From Amphiura filiformis (lineage: Eukaryota > Echinodermata > Ophiuroidea > Amphilepidida > Amphiuridae): a stretch of DNA of 64,000 nt. The stretch lies in the NCBI RefSeq assembly GCF_039555335.1, contig NC_092628.1:66543292-66607291 (forward strand), read 5' to 3'. The notes below the pieces were generated by a model that was not told where the DNA came from, ran no database searches, and saw only the letters and a list, made by a program, of their open reading frames with translations. Positions 25,901-35,500 of this stretch are shown piece by piece. Both the position numbers and the translations under genes were made by a program. Position 1 is the first letter of the stretch. Each line of letters starts with the position of its first letter.

Positions 25901-28900
25901 GCAACACCAGTGGCATGGCCAGGACGGAGTCGGTACTCTTTGATTCTATCTCATTGGGTCTCACTTATCTCATTTCAGTTTTTCCCCTGGGGCAATAGTC
26001 ATTGAAAACAGTTTTGATAGTTAATATACAAACAAACAAACAAACAAACAAACAACCACTCACAAAAACAAATAGATACAAAAGTAATCTATCAAAGCAA
26101 AACAGTACTGCTTACTTGTAACACTGGTGCACCACTAAAATACCCAGAAAACAGGCCAATATTGATAGTAGCTGACATCAGAACTAGTTTCAGATCTTTT
26201 CTTTCCTGAAGCAGACAGCGCAAAATTCCCAGCAAGAAATCACCATAGAGATGACGCTCATGAACTTCATCAATCACTATGACATTGTACTGTCTTAGCA
26301 AGGGGTCAGAGGTCAATTGCCTTAAAAGCAAACCTGATGGAAAGTAAGTGTAAAAAGTATGAATTAAGCTATTGCTTTACTTTTTCTTTTCTTTATCAAT
26401 ATTCTCATAATTAGCGTAAAACATCAAAATCACATCAAATGCTTAATTGTAAAAAAAAAAAAAAAAAAAGATTGTTTGCTTGCCCTCCACCGACCAACCC
26501 TAATCTGGAAAATCTGAAAAAAGTTTTTTGTTTTGTTTTACTGTACAAATGAATACTGACCCTAATTTTGGAAATTCCAGAAAAAGGTTTTTTTTTTCTT
26601 TTAACATTTTTGACTTCCTGAAATTTTTTTTTACAGTTTCTACACACTTTTTAACCCTTTATTTCTATTCTATTACCACAAAATAGTGCGATTTAAAGAG
26701 AAAATATCCCTTTTTTGCCCAAATATTTGAAGTTGTTTACCTCAAGATGGAGCGCATAGCCAAAGCGTAAGTGACAGCAAGTATTGCAGAAATATTGAAC
26801 GCGTAACCAAGCGTAATGCTTTGTATCGAATGCGTAACAGCGCTAATATACTGCATCGCGCATTGCTGTGCGCTGTGATGCAAGAAGAACATAAAGTTCG
26901 TTGCCCTGGTCACTTTATTGTTAATTAATGGTCTTTCACGTGATGCGTTTCAACAAATCACAGCGCTCGATTTTGAATAATGGGTCGTGGAGTTAATAGA
27001 ATATGCTATATATGTGTCCTACTACCATAAAATGATCATAAAGTCGCAAGTTGATAGTTTCGAGACATCCTGACTGCTGAGTTGATTTTCTTTGTTTGCT
27101 GCGCACCTATACAAGCCAGTAGTGTATGACTTTGTGAATGGCCCATTGTGACCCCATTCATAAAGGACATAGAGGCATAACAGTGCAACAAAGAACACCA
27201 ACACAGCAGCCAGGATGTCTTGAAACTACCAACTTGCGACTTTACGCTCATTTCGTGGTAGTGGTAGTAGGACACATATTTTTGTGTGTGTATTATTAAT
27301 ATTGGTAAAGCGCATCGAGATCTTTTCTATTGTAACATGCTTAAAGTACTTTGCATTATTTGTGAAGTTATGAGCTTTTCATCTGCTGATTTTCTTATTT
27401 CATTGGGGTTTTTTTCTCTCTATTTGTCCATGCAACTCAATTTGAAAATTGCAACTTTTGTCCTGACTGGATCAGATCATATCGCATACATTCATACATA
27501 AAAATGCTTAAAATAGCAATGACAAAACAACATGAAAAATTATCAACACAAATACCTTCTGTGAGAAACAAGATCTTGGTAGACTTGCTCTTGCTTGCTT
27601 CAAATCGTATCTGATAACCAACCTCCATCCCATATTCATGAAGTGTCTCATACCCGACTCTCTTGGCAAGAGAGATACAAGCAATACGACGAGGTTGAGT
27701 ACATGCAATGCCAGTAAATCCAGCAGCTAGAAGGTACTGTGGCACCTAGTAGTGAGATGGAAGAAAAATATGTGGTGTTATTAGAATTAGGCCTACTCAC
27801 TTTCTCCCTAACTCAATTATCACTCTGTTACTCCATCAGTCAGTCAGTCAATCAATCACTCAGGCCATCAAGTCAGTAAGTTACTCATTCACTCACTCAC
27901 TCAATGAGTTAATCACTCACTAACCTGTGTTGATTTACCACAGCCAGTATCACCAGCCACAATGACTACTTGATTGTTGTGTACAGCATCTATTATCATT
28001 TCTCTGTATCTGTAGATTGGTAGATTCACTTGGTCTTTTCTTAGTTTGGCTAACTTACTAAACTGCAGCAAAAGAATTAAAAAAACCCATGTGAATAATG
28101 GTAAATATCTTGTAAGCTATACGCTCATACATACAAAGGATCTGTTTCTACCAACACCTTTTGGAACCCTAACACTTGACTTTATGCTTTACAGAGTCTG
28201 AAACCATATGTACAATGCATCTATGGTGTTTATTCTCTAGTAAGTACTTGCACAGTTTGTTTCCCATTATTATTTCCCATAAACGCAGCACCTCAGACAA
28301 CCAATGCTGAATAAATACATAATACCTGATTTTTTCTAACTCAAAAATTTTCATATGTCAGTTTGCTCGAGCCCCAAACACATCATTTAAATACATAATT
28401 CACACAATAAGAAAATGAACAACTCTTCCAAATAACCATCGCTTTTAAAGCTGCAGTCCTAAATGCAAACTGACACATGTATATCAAACTCATATATATA
28501 ACAATTCCATGTTAAAAATGCAATAAATTTGTTAAAATCTTAAAATCATACCCGTTGTTTTTGGCAAAAGTCCATGTAATACATAACAACCAGTCGAAAT
28601 TCCTTAACCCGCTCAACAGTCAATTCATCATCCCTTGCTGAAAATGTAACAAATCAGTCAAAACATATAAACACACAAATTATGAGCAATACAGCAGCTT
28701 TGCTAGCATTTTTACAGGGGTGGGAGGCAAGTTGGTGATTCTAAACTATTTGGAAAGAAACACATCATATATCTGCTGACACTTGACCACCCATCGGGTG
28801 GTCAGGTGACCGGAGGATTGTAAACATTATGCTGAATGAAGACGCGGTGATGGTGTTGCAAGCTACGTCGCTGCTAACCAAGACTCTGAAAAAGGTAACT

Positions 28901-31900
28901 TTTTAAGCAAATGTCAAGAATGACAGAGTCCAATATCAGTATCCATGCTGCTACATCATATATCATTTGGTTTTTTTTAAAGGTTGCTCTGTAAAGAATT
29001 GCCACTTGCCTCAAGAAATTACAAATCACCAAACATCAATAAACCAAACAACACAACAAACATAACAGAAGCCTAGATGGAAAGAACAACAGAACAAGGA
29101 CAAGGGAAATCAGGGATGGATCCATGGGCCCAAATGACCCCTCCTGCCTGGCAGGTGTGTCACCTACAAATGTATTGTAAGTCAGCCTTTCCTGCAAAAT
29201 ATCTGTTAGTGCAGATGAATGGGTTTCTTTTTTCCACAGCTCTTTTCAAGAGTACGGTAATGTTGTTTGTACTATGTCTAATAGTTCATAGATTCATACT
29301 TTATTTTGTTGCTCTACCTGTTCTTTTCTTCTTCTTGTCAGCTTGTGCAGCTTGACATGACAAGTAATCTCCTAGTGTGCCTCTGTTTGTTGCCAAGGAG
29401 ATGTTGATACGATAGCGTTTGTCATATCTAACAGGTAAACCCAGGGAGGATTGCTCATCAGTTCTTCTCTCTTCTGTGTCATCATCTGAATAAAATATAA
29501 AATATGTGTAGTAAGTTTTGTGTGTGTAAGATTATGAATATCTGAATGGGTTCATTGGTCATATTTCAATTTTTTTCAAAATAACAGTTGTTTTTACTCA
29601 CAATTTTGATATTGCGTCCATCTCATAGGAGGACCTCATCAGAAACGATCAGCTTATCCACTTTCTTGGAAAATTGGTTTATGGTTACTGTTAGTAGACC
29701 AACCCAACACATACTAAACCCACAATCCCACCCACACACCCGGCTCACAATATCAACACACACAATAAACATTTAACAAACAATTAAAATTCTTTTGCTT
29801 GTAATCTTCCATGATCCTTTTGATGAGGGAGCTATGACAGTAAATGACTATTCAAACAATATCATACATCTCCATCTGACTCATTAGCTCAGTTGGTAGA
29901 GCATCGGTCCGGAGCTCCGAAGGTCCCAGGTTCAAATCCTGGATGGTCAGTGAAATTTTTTCACTGGCTGTCATTTATGTATGTGGAGACTTGTGTTAAA
30001 AACCTTTCTCATAATATCATACATGTTTCAATCATATTATTACCATAACCACTCGGGTATAAGCCCACCTTCGGCTATAAGCCCACCCCCTATTTCTCAA
30101 ACCATTTGGGAAACAAGGGTGCACTCGGGTATAAGCCCAGTAGTCATTTTGGCTAAGTTTTTAAATCATCAATGCTTTTCTTCCACATTTAAGAACAAAT
30201 ATTTTAAAAAATATCAGTTAAAAATTTACTTTCCATACTTAAATTTTTTTTTAATTGAAAAAGATTCATGATAGAAATTACTGATACATTGGACATACAA
30301 ATGGGGAAGATTTTTCTTATTTTTAAAATCAACTACTAGCCCCTCCTCGGTTATAAGCCCACCCCCATTTTTGAAGTGAAATTGCCCATCTAGGGGGTGG
30401 GCTTATACCCGAGTGGTTACGGTACATGTATGAGTTTGTGGTTTGGCCATCTGCAACAAATGGATGAAGACAGCACCCCCAAGAGGCTCTATCTTTGGAA
30501 GCCAACCCATGGGAAACACAAATCTGGTCGTCCAAAGACATCATGGAGGGATGTCATCCACAGAGACATGGCTGAACCTAGGGTGGACTGTAAAGGAAGC
30601 TGAGGTTGCAGCTCTGGACCGTAGGCCTTGGAAGCATCTCTTGAGCCAGGCAGCATGTGCAGAAATGCATGAAGCTGACTGGTAGGTAGGTAGTTATTAC
30701 GAGTTTGACAGACAGTCCAAACTAGACATTTCTTTGTTAAATTCAGGTTATGCAATATGCATGAATTCTTTTGAATTAGTGAACAGGGGATCAACCATGC
30801 AGCACTAAAACTAACACTGTATGCTGCCCTCTTTCCTTCACTTTGAATGCTGATCGATCACTATTACATATTTGATATGCTCCTAGGATATGCTGCCCTT
30901 TGGCAATAAAACACTGATCCCCTGCTTGTTAATTCAATGGAATTCATGCAGAACATGGATTTAATTAAAAAGTAAAATCCTGATTTGACAGTCTGTCAAA
31001 CTCATAACGATATGTAGAGATACAACACTGCATATTAATATTTTACATACATGTACAAGGCACTTACTATTAAGTGAACTTTTGCTTTGGAAGGTTTGGT
31101 ATCTTTCAAAGAATGACCAGAAATCATGATATTCCTGAGTTCCCCTGCAAAATTCAAAACAAATGTATATTAATATCTTGGTGTAGATTATTCATCCAGT
31201 AATTTTCAAAAATATGAAAATGTATGTTCACCTTCAGATGTCTGTGTCAGTATTATTAATATTTTCTGTAGATTTTCAGATGTATGCAAATTTTTAATCT
31301 TTTCATGACAACTAAATTTAAGTTCTAATTCAAATCTTTTAACCCCCAAGTACTACCTGCCGATCTAACATTGCCTCTGATTGGTCAATTACAAGATACC
31401 TTCACTTTAATCACCAATCAGATTGAAGCTTTGCAAATAATTCACTCCAATTCTTTTGTGTGGTGAAATTATTCTAATATGACGATAGAGGGTGGTTATT
31501 GAACTGAAGGCCTATAGATAATAACATCACTGCTCTTCTCCATCTGACTCATTATCTCAGTTGGCAGAGCATCGGTCCGGTGATCCCAAGGTCCCAGGTT
31601 CAAATCCTGGATGGTCAGTGAAATTTTTTCACTGGCTGTCATTTATGTATGTGGAGACTTGTGTTAAAAAAAAACCTTTCTCAGAAATTATAATGTTGCT
31701 GATTGGTCCAATTGATAATGAAAACTTCTTTTTGGCCAATCGGCAGGTAGTTCTCATGGGGTTGAAAGTCACATACACATCATTGCAAACTGACAAATTG
31801 TAGCTTTAAGTTTTAACTTGACATGACAGAAAGCATTAAATAATGGTGTCAACTCACTTTTTGATTACAGCATCATCATCTAAAAAGAACAATCTATCCA

Positions 31901-32519
31901 ATTGTTGTCTGTGATACTTCCAGTCAAATAACCCCTTTACATCCTCCTGATCCTCCTCAGCATCTTTACATGTCTTGGATTCAACTGATGATTTTGATGA
32001 TATTGGACCTGATTCCATTTTATGTCTTTCCTCTTCTTTTGTCCTTACACCTCCTCTACTGTCAAGATTGCGGATGTCAAGTTTCTTACCATCATCTTCA
32101 GATGATTTTCTGTCTTCCACAGCTCTTTTTAAATCCTTTTCAGTATACCCAAAATAATTCCAGCCATCTTTCCTTCTGTCCTCTTTACGATGCGACTTTC
32201 TATGTCTATCATCAGCTGATCTCCTATCATATTTATCACCTTCATCTTCTTTGTATTTCATTCTTCCCTTATCATCTGAGTGGGAACTTCTTTTAGATGA
32301 GCTACTCTTTTGTGATCTTCTGTAATCTTCCCTTTTGTCATAATAGTCCTCTTTCCTTCGTTCTTCACCATGTTCATGTCGTCGTCTTTTCTCTCTTTCT
32401 TCAGTGTGTCTTTCTTTCCTATCACCATATTCATGTCTGTCACCTGATGAGGATGTGTGACGATGGTAGTCATCAGATTTAGACTTGGATGGACTCTTGG
32501 ATCTTTGTCTTCTTTTCAT
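11852..32519 (-). CDS. DHX34: DHX34, DEAH-box RNA helicase, 26 coding exons, 1331 aa
   Basis: Joined exons align end to end with vertebrate DHX34, all with GT-AG borders and consistent phase. Coding exons, 5' to 3': 31858-32519, 31068-31144, 29318-29485, 28552-28637, 27925-28062, 27556-27745, 26116-26333, 25402-25455, 24726-24953, 23748-23855, 23303-23399, 22626-22773, 22132-22306, 21458-21544, 20979-21053, 19512-19625, 18114-18269, 17635-17730, 16797-16943, 16134-16270, 15314-15424, 14077-14198, 13438-13623, 13165-13276, 12314-12453, 11852-12015. The sum is 3996 bases with no in-frame stop. Motif [10 protein letters not shown] is at about 368-376, Ia TQPRR at 393, II DEVH at 462-465, III SAT at 494-496, [12 protein letters not shown] at 622-632, VI QRKGRAGRTGPG at 670-681. 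In vertebrates DHX34 is an ATP-dependent helicase that binds UPF1 and promotes its phosphorylation by SMG1 during nonsense-mediated mRNA decay; that role is inferred here by orthology. Confidence 0.96.
14731..14895. mobile_element. Palindromic MITE in DHX34 intron 22
   Basis: CAAATATTGACTGCT at 14731 is matched by AGCAGTCAATATTTG at 14881-14895. Inner parts also pair (GGGGCATGG with its partner, ATAGGCCC with GGGCCTAT, CATAGTC tracts). Arms are about 75 bp with a very short loop. Confidence 0.75.
17552..17634 (-). repeat. Short direct duplication carrying a second 5' splice site
   Basis: ATGATCCTGTGGAT then TTTCTTACCTTCATTT occurs at about 17552 and again at about 17611. On the minus strand it reproduces the exon 18 end AATGAAG followed by GTAAGAAA, placing a copy of the donor 58 bases inside the intron. 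Using the downstream copy would add intron sequence to the message. Confidence 0.8.
17635..22306 (-). CDS. DHX34: DHX34 exons 13-18: winged-helix, ratchet and linker
   Basis: Exon 13 (22132-22306) encodes [13 protein letters not shown] and [19 protein letters not shown], the winged-helix part. Exons 14 and 15 give [17 protein letters not shown] and [20 protein letters not shown], the helical bundle typical of DEAH helicases. Exon 16 has [18 protein letters not shown]. Exon 17 (18114-18269) is basic and likely helical ([20 protein letters not shown]), and exon 18 (17635-17730) has an acidic run (DPDEEEEDG). The basic-acidic linker matches the position of the low-complexity insert of vertebrate DHX34. 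Confidence 0.93.
18604..19032. mobile_element. TIR element (MITE) in DHX34 intron 16
   Basis: The left end AATCAGTCCAAGAGAACGCC continues to AAATATGGAT. The right end, read in complement, is ATCAGTCCCAGAACAACGCC then AAATATGGAT. The 30-bp imperfect inverted repeats bound about 430 bp without coding capacity. Confidence 0.65.
19874..20440 (+). repeat. Dispersed repeat, copy 1 (in DHX34 intron 15)
   Basis: Homologous in opposite orientation to 62037-62722. Shared landmarks include GTACAGCGAATCCTCTCGTT, GAGATAGGCCGAGCGACTCA, CCCCATATGATG and, at the end, ATTTATAATACAGGGTGT. Identity is perhaps 80-85 percent by eye, and this copy lacks about 110 bp present in the other. No coding frame is kept. 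Confidence 0.85.
22626..24953 (-). CDS. DHX34: DHX34 exons 9-12: RecA2 domain
   Basis: Exon 9 (24726-24953) encodes [20 protein letters not shown] and [14 protein letters not shown]. Exon 10 (23748-23855) holds motif V with IVDSGK. Exon 11 (23303-23399) and exon 12 (22626-22773) share motif VI across their junction and continue into [14 protein letters not shown]. All residues expected for ATP and RNA contacts in DEAH/RHA helicases are present by eye. Confidence 0.95.
23997..24218. mobile_element. Mariner-type MITE, copy 1
   Basis: Left end GGGTGTATCAAGCTGATTGG. The right end in complement is CAGGGTGTAACAAAATGATT. A related copy is at 61498-61702. Ends of this form, beside TA-rich flanks, are usual for Tc1/mariner-derived MITEs. 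Confidence 0.6.
24370..24684. mobile_element. Near-perfect palindromic MITE in DHX34 intron 9
   Basis: The left arm from 24370 (AACTATGAAATTATTATAAT) pairs with the right arm ending 24684 (ATTATAATAATTTCATAGTT). Inner parts also pair (GTGAGTGGCAATATTTCACA, GATGCATCATCAGGCC, TTTAACATCAG). Arms are about 115 bp. The right end is 41 bases from the donor side of exon 9. Confidence 0.85.
25215..25358. mobile_element. 144-bp Tc1/mariner-type MITE with TA duplication
   Basis: Ends are CAGGCCGATTCAAAAAGAAG onward and the complement of CAGGCTGATTCAAAAAGAAG onward, about 28 bp each with one or two mismatches. They are flanked by TA at 25213-25214 and 25359-25360. It has the size and target of a mariner-derived MITE. 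Confidence 0.85.
25402..28062 (-). CDS. DHX34: DHX34 exons 5-8: RecA1 ATPase domain
   Basis: Exon 5 (27925-28062) ends with the Walker A motif [10 protein letters not shown]. Exon 6 (27556-27745) carries [16 protein letters not shown] and GYQIRFE. Exon 7 (26116-26333) carries DEVHERH and [14 protein letters not shown]. Exon 8 (25402-25455) carries [12 protein letters not shown]. The DEAH box reads DEVH, which is also the DHX34-typical form, so it is not a loss of function. Confidence 0.95.
27010..27279. mobile_element. Palindromic MITE in DHX34 intron 6
   Basis: ATATGTGTCCTACTACC at 27010 is mirrored by GGTAGTAGGACACATAT ending at 27279. Inner stretches AAAGTCGCAAGTTG and GACATCCTG also pair, giving arms of about 100 bp. 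Confidence 0.8.
29870..30012 (+). mobile_element. tRNA-derived SINE, copy 1, with 12-bp target duplication
   Basis: The head resembles a tRNA: A box TAGCTCAGTTGG at 29885-29896, B box GGTTCAAATCC at 29929-29939, and partly paired acceptor halves (CTGAC with GTCAG). It is followed by a 70-bp unique body (CACTGGCTGTCATTTATG) and a short A-run. AATATCATACAT flanks it at 29858-29869 and 30013-30024. The second copy at 31537-31684 shares head and body, so this is a SINE rather than a tRNA gene. Confidence 0.9.
30041..30424. mobile_element. 384-bp MITE with long TIRs
   Basis: Left end TACCATAACCACTCGGGTAT then AAGCCCACC. The right end is its complement, GGTGGGCTTATACCCGAGTG then GTTACGGTA. TIRs are about 28 bp with one mismatch. 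The motif GGTATAAGCCCA also recurs inside (near 30075 and 30130), so the ends are internally repeated. Confidence 0.85.
30425..30690 (+). mobile_element. LINE remnant: C-terminal end of reverse-transcriptase ORF
   Basis: The plus strand encodes [20 protein letters not shown], then [18 protein letters not shown]. After a one-base frame change it encodes [15 protein letters not shown]. The order WFGHL, GRP-TW/SW, DR-W is the typical tail following the reverse transcriptase in many non-LTR retrotransposons. Only about 265 bp remain, and the RT core is absent. Confidence 0.8.
31339..31766. mobile_element. MITE split by a SINE
   Basis: Left end TTAACCCCCAAGTACTACCT then GCCGAT. The right end in complement is TTCAACCCCATGAGAACTAC then CTGCCGAT. 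About 280 bp of element remain after subtracting the SINE at 31537-31684. Confidence 0.7.
31537..31684 (+). mobile_element. tRNA-derived SINE, copy 2, nested in a MITE
   Basis: Same head and body as the copy at 29870-30012, with a longer A-run (nine A) and a degraded anticodon-arm region. A and B boxes are still readable (TATCTCAGTTGG, GGTTCAAATCC). No clear target duplication. Confidence 0.88.
31858..32519 (-). CDS. DHX34: DHX34 exon 1: charged Arg/Ser-rich N-terminal extension
   Basis: Encodes residues 1-220. The start ATG at 32519-32517 follows a 26-base 5' UTR segment and a good acceptor (TTTTTTACAG). Residues 1-140 are very rich in R, S, K, D and E ([15 protein letters not shown] at the start, then repeated [12 protein letters not shown] and HRKEDRRKD blocks), like the RS-type tails of splicing helicases. 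Human DHX34 as I recall it lacks such a long tail. The last 24 residues ([15 protein letters not shown]) return to clear similarity with the DHX34 N terminus, and exon 2 continues it ([15 protein letters not shown]). Confidence 0.92.
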
Positions 32520-32545
32520 GTTTGAAGGTTAGTCTGTTGTTTAAT
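32520..32545 (-). other. DHX34: DHX34 5' UTR segment
   Basis: On the minus strand an acceptor (CATTTTTTTACAG) ends at 32546, followed by 26 bases and the start ATG. A non-coding first exon must therefore lie at a higher coordinate; I could not place it with confidence. Confidence 0.6.
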
Positions 32546-35500
32546 CTGTAAAAAAATGGTAAATGTTAGGGCTCATATTGAAATTCCCTTACACAGGAAG
32601 GTGTGCGCCATCCTGCAGCTTTCCTGTGCTAGCCTTCTTTTGTTAAAATCCTGGGCAGGGTGTATCACTGATGCATATAATCCATCCGTTTTACATGTAT
32701 GACCGAGCTTTCCTGAGGTGTGCGCTTAGCAAGGGAATCCTGCCTTCTTTCTGTGTGAAAACGTGGTAGGGTATTTCAATATGAGCCCATACATCACTCT
32801 CATTGGATAAGTAATGTACCGCTGCCTGCCGCAGACACTACAGAACACCTGATGCACCATACACGCCAGGCTCCTTCATTTTAAATTATTGCAGCATATT
32901 ATTGGTATAACAACTTTGATCAATGATTGTGTGTGCATTGTATGTATTGGTTGAATTCTTGTAGAATACCCAAGGCCAACTAATGTACAGTACAATGCAA
33001 CATACATCTATATAGTGGTAACTGTAAGTCTCTAGTATATTATTAGGTATAGACCCTATAATGGATATATGGATGGCCTAGTTGTATTAGGGGTCACTTG
33101 TTTAACGGAAAAGATTTTTACAAAATTTGGCCTGCTTTTACCTTTTAAATTGGAGAAGGTTCAGCAACAGGGAAGGTTTAAAAAAAAAAAGCAGTAACGT
33201 TGTACAGCAAATCCAAAATTTTGCATAGCAGTTTGTTTTTGAAAAAACTGCTATGCAATATTTGTTATGTATAGCAAATCCCCAATTTTATACGTTTTGT
33301 CCACTATTGTGAGCACAGACATTGACTGTTACCGTAATATCATACTGGCATGATAAAGATAGCAAAAGATTGTGATGGTCCACAGTAAGTTTATTCCATA
33401 CATAGCATGCTTGGAGATTGGAGCCAACATGACACGGCGCACTTGCGTGGCAGGTTTGCTTGTGCTGTCCCATTGATGTGTGTGGGGCATTTTGCTAATT
33501 GGGAAAAATGTATAAACGATTCCCACCGTTGCTCGATCGACACCCATATGATGATTAAAAAGGCCTTTTTCTCAAAAATCAACAATTAAACAGAATGACA
33601 AATGGGGCCCGAATGACCTTTGGACTCTACAGACTCTCCTCCATACTATAGTTAATCTACAAAAACACAATTATCAAACAATCAAAGATATTAGGCCACA
33701 GGCCACAGGGACTGTCTTTTATAAAGCAGGAGAGCACTAAAGATCTTTCCTGAGACCTTTAAGGGAAGCAGTAGGAGAGCAACACAAAAGCTCTGTTGGG
33801 ACAATCAAGAAGAGCTTTTGTGACGGATCCATGAAATTATACTCAAGGGGAAACAAGGTAAATTGGGACACTCGTGTCTGGGAAATTTTGACATTTGGAG
33901 GGAAATTTGACTTGCAAAAGTAGGCAGTACAAGACATGTTAAGTAAGAAGACAAGCAAGAAGACCTAGCTGCTCAATAACATTGGAATTATTTAACTTAA
34001 AATTCGTTCCTTCCCACTGATGGCATTCCTATCTTGTGTCAAATCCGAGAATCACTTTTTATTTTTACCGAGTGTTGACGACATATTTATGATATGTTAC
34101 ACCAGACTTCATTACAAAGTGATCCTGGAAAAAACCAAGAGTTATATATTACAATAGAGTTGTGAGCATCACTGCCTTTGGTGAATAGACCTATTATTAG
34201 AATGTTTGAATCTCGCATGTATTTGTATATATACAACAGGAAATGAGATAAAATGAAAAAATGAACAAAATCCATGTTCACTCCCCCTCCCCCGCAAGTT
34301 TTGAGCATTCTAGAAAATAGATTCTGGTCAAGGAATTTCTGTGGAAAAATATCTGCGTTTTATTAGTAGGCCTATAATGTTCATGTTGTTAGACACCCCG
34401 GCTTTAAGTAGAAATTTTGAAAATTAGCACATTTGTTTATTTTTTCAGCCAATATGCGTTTAAGATAAGTTTCTTTGATGCTATTGAGAAATCATATTGG
34501 AAAAAGCTAAAGAGTAAAAGTCAATCACCTGCCCTGCCCCCCCCCCTCCCCCCATGAAATTTGCTTTTTGGGGTGCCCGCTACGGCGGCGTCCCCCATTA
34601 TTTGGCTTGACTTTGCAAAAAGCTTCTAATTTCAGTCTTGCTAGATTTACTTCGTAACTGTTTTGCTTAAAATTATGCCCAGCTTAGAAATAAAACCACA
34701 ACCACAATATGCTTGGATTTTATTTTATTATTGTTTTCTGATGTGCACGGGAAAAAATGTTGTGCGTATATTCTTTGTTTAAAATACAAAATTAATGGAC
34801 TTATAAAAACACCAAATACATCGTGACCTTTGTATGGTCAGCAGTGGCGTACCGTGGCCGCCCCAACCCCGGGGGGCTGAAGAAGAAACAATTTTGCCGC
34901 CCCTTCCTTAACAGCCCGAAAAGGTTGACCTAATTTTTTTCACGGTCGTTCCCAAAAGCAACCTATTTTAAAATTTTTTTATGCTTGGCGCCCTTTTTTC
35001 TTTGATAATTGTTTTGTCGCCCCCTTCGTTTTTTGCCGCCCTGTTTTTGCCGCTTCTTCTTCTTCCGCCCTCCGTTTTTGCCGCCCCTACTTTGACCCGG
35101 GGGGGCTGGCCCCAAAGCCCCCCCCAAAATACGCGCATGGTCAGGTATGGTTTAAACTGCAGTTTACCGCCTCTTAGAACCCGATAGACGGTGACATTTG
35201 ACCATTCTAATTATGTATGTTTTGAACATGTTTGCACATGAACTAGTTGTTTACAGTGTGAAGAATCTACAACATGCTCATCTATCAGGGCACAGTTCTT
35301 TAACCCCAATACATTTGTGCATTCATTGAATGACCTTTGAAAATGTGAGTACAAAACTCATACTCTGCAACTTAAGGTCAAATTTTGCACTATGATTGTT
35401 TAATTGAGGTTATTGATAATATGCCACTGGAATGAGGCCATTGTGGTCCATAGTGACCTTTGCACACCTAATCCTTAAACCAAACAAAACAACCACTGAC

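Larger units (their letters stand above)
23856..28551 (-). other. DHX34 introns 4-9, contents
   Basis: Introns: 23856-24725 (two MITEs), 24954-25401 (mariner-type MITE), 25456-26115 ((CAAA)n microsatellite at about 26029-26056), 26334-27555 (A-run at 26451-26469 and a palindromic MITE at 27010-27279), 27746-27924 (CAGT/CACT-rich simple sequence around 27836-27920) and 28063-28551 (nothing seen). Confidence 0.7.
28638..31857 (-). other. DHX34 introns 1-3, contents
   Basis: Introns: 28638-29317 (short GACCACCC hairpin near 28780, otherwise nothing seen), 29486-31067 (SINE, 384-bp MITE, LINE tail) and 31145-31857 (MITE carrying a second SINE). All four elements are listed separately. Confidence 0.75.

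Noticed and set aside
26116-26333. DEVH in place of DEAH as a sign of a dead helicase
   Set aside because: DEVH is also present in the vertebrate DHX34 sequence, so it is the family form.
29885-29950. Functional tRNA genes at 29.9 and 31.6 kb
   Set aside because: The anticodon arms do not fold well, the two differ in the anticodon loop, and both continue into the same non-tRNA body. They are SINE heads.
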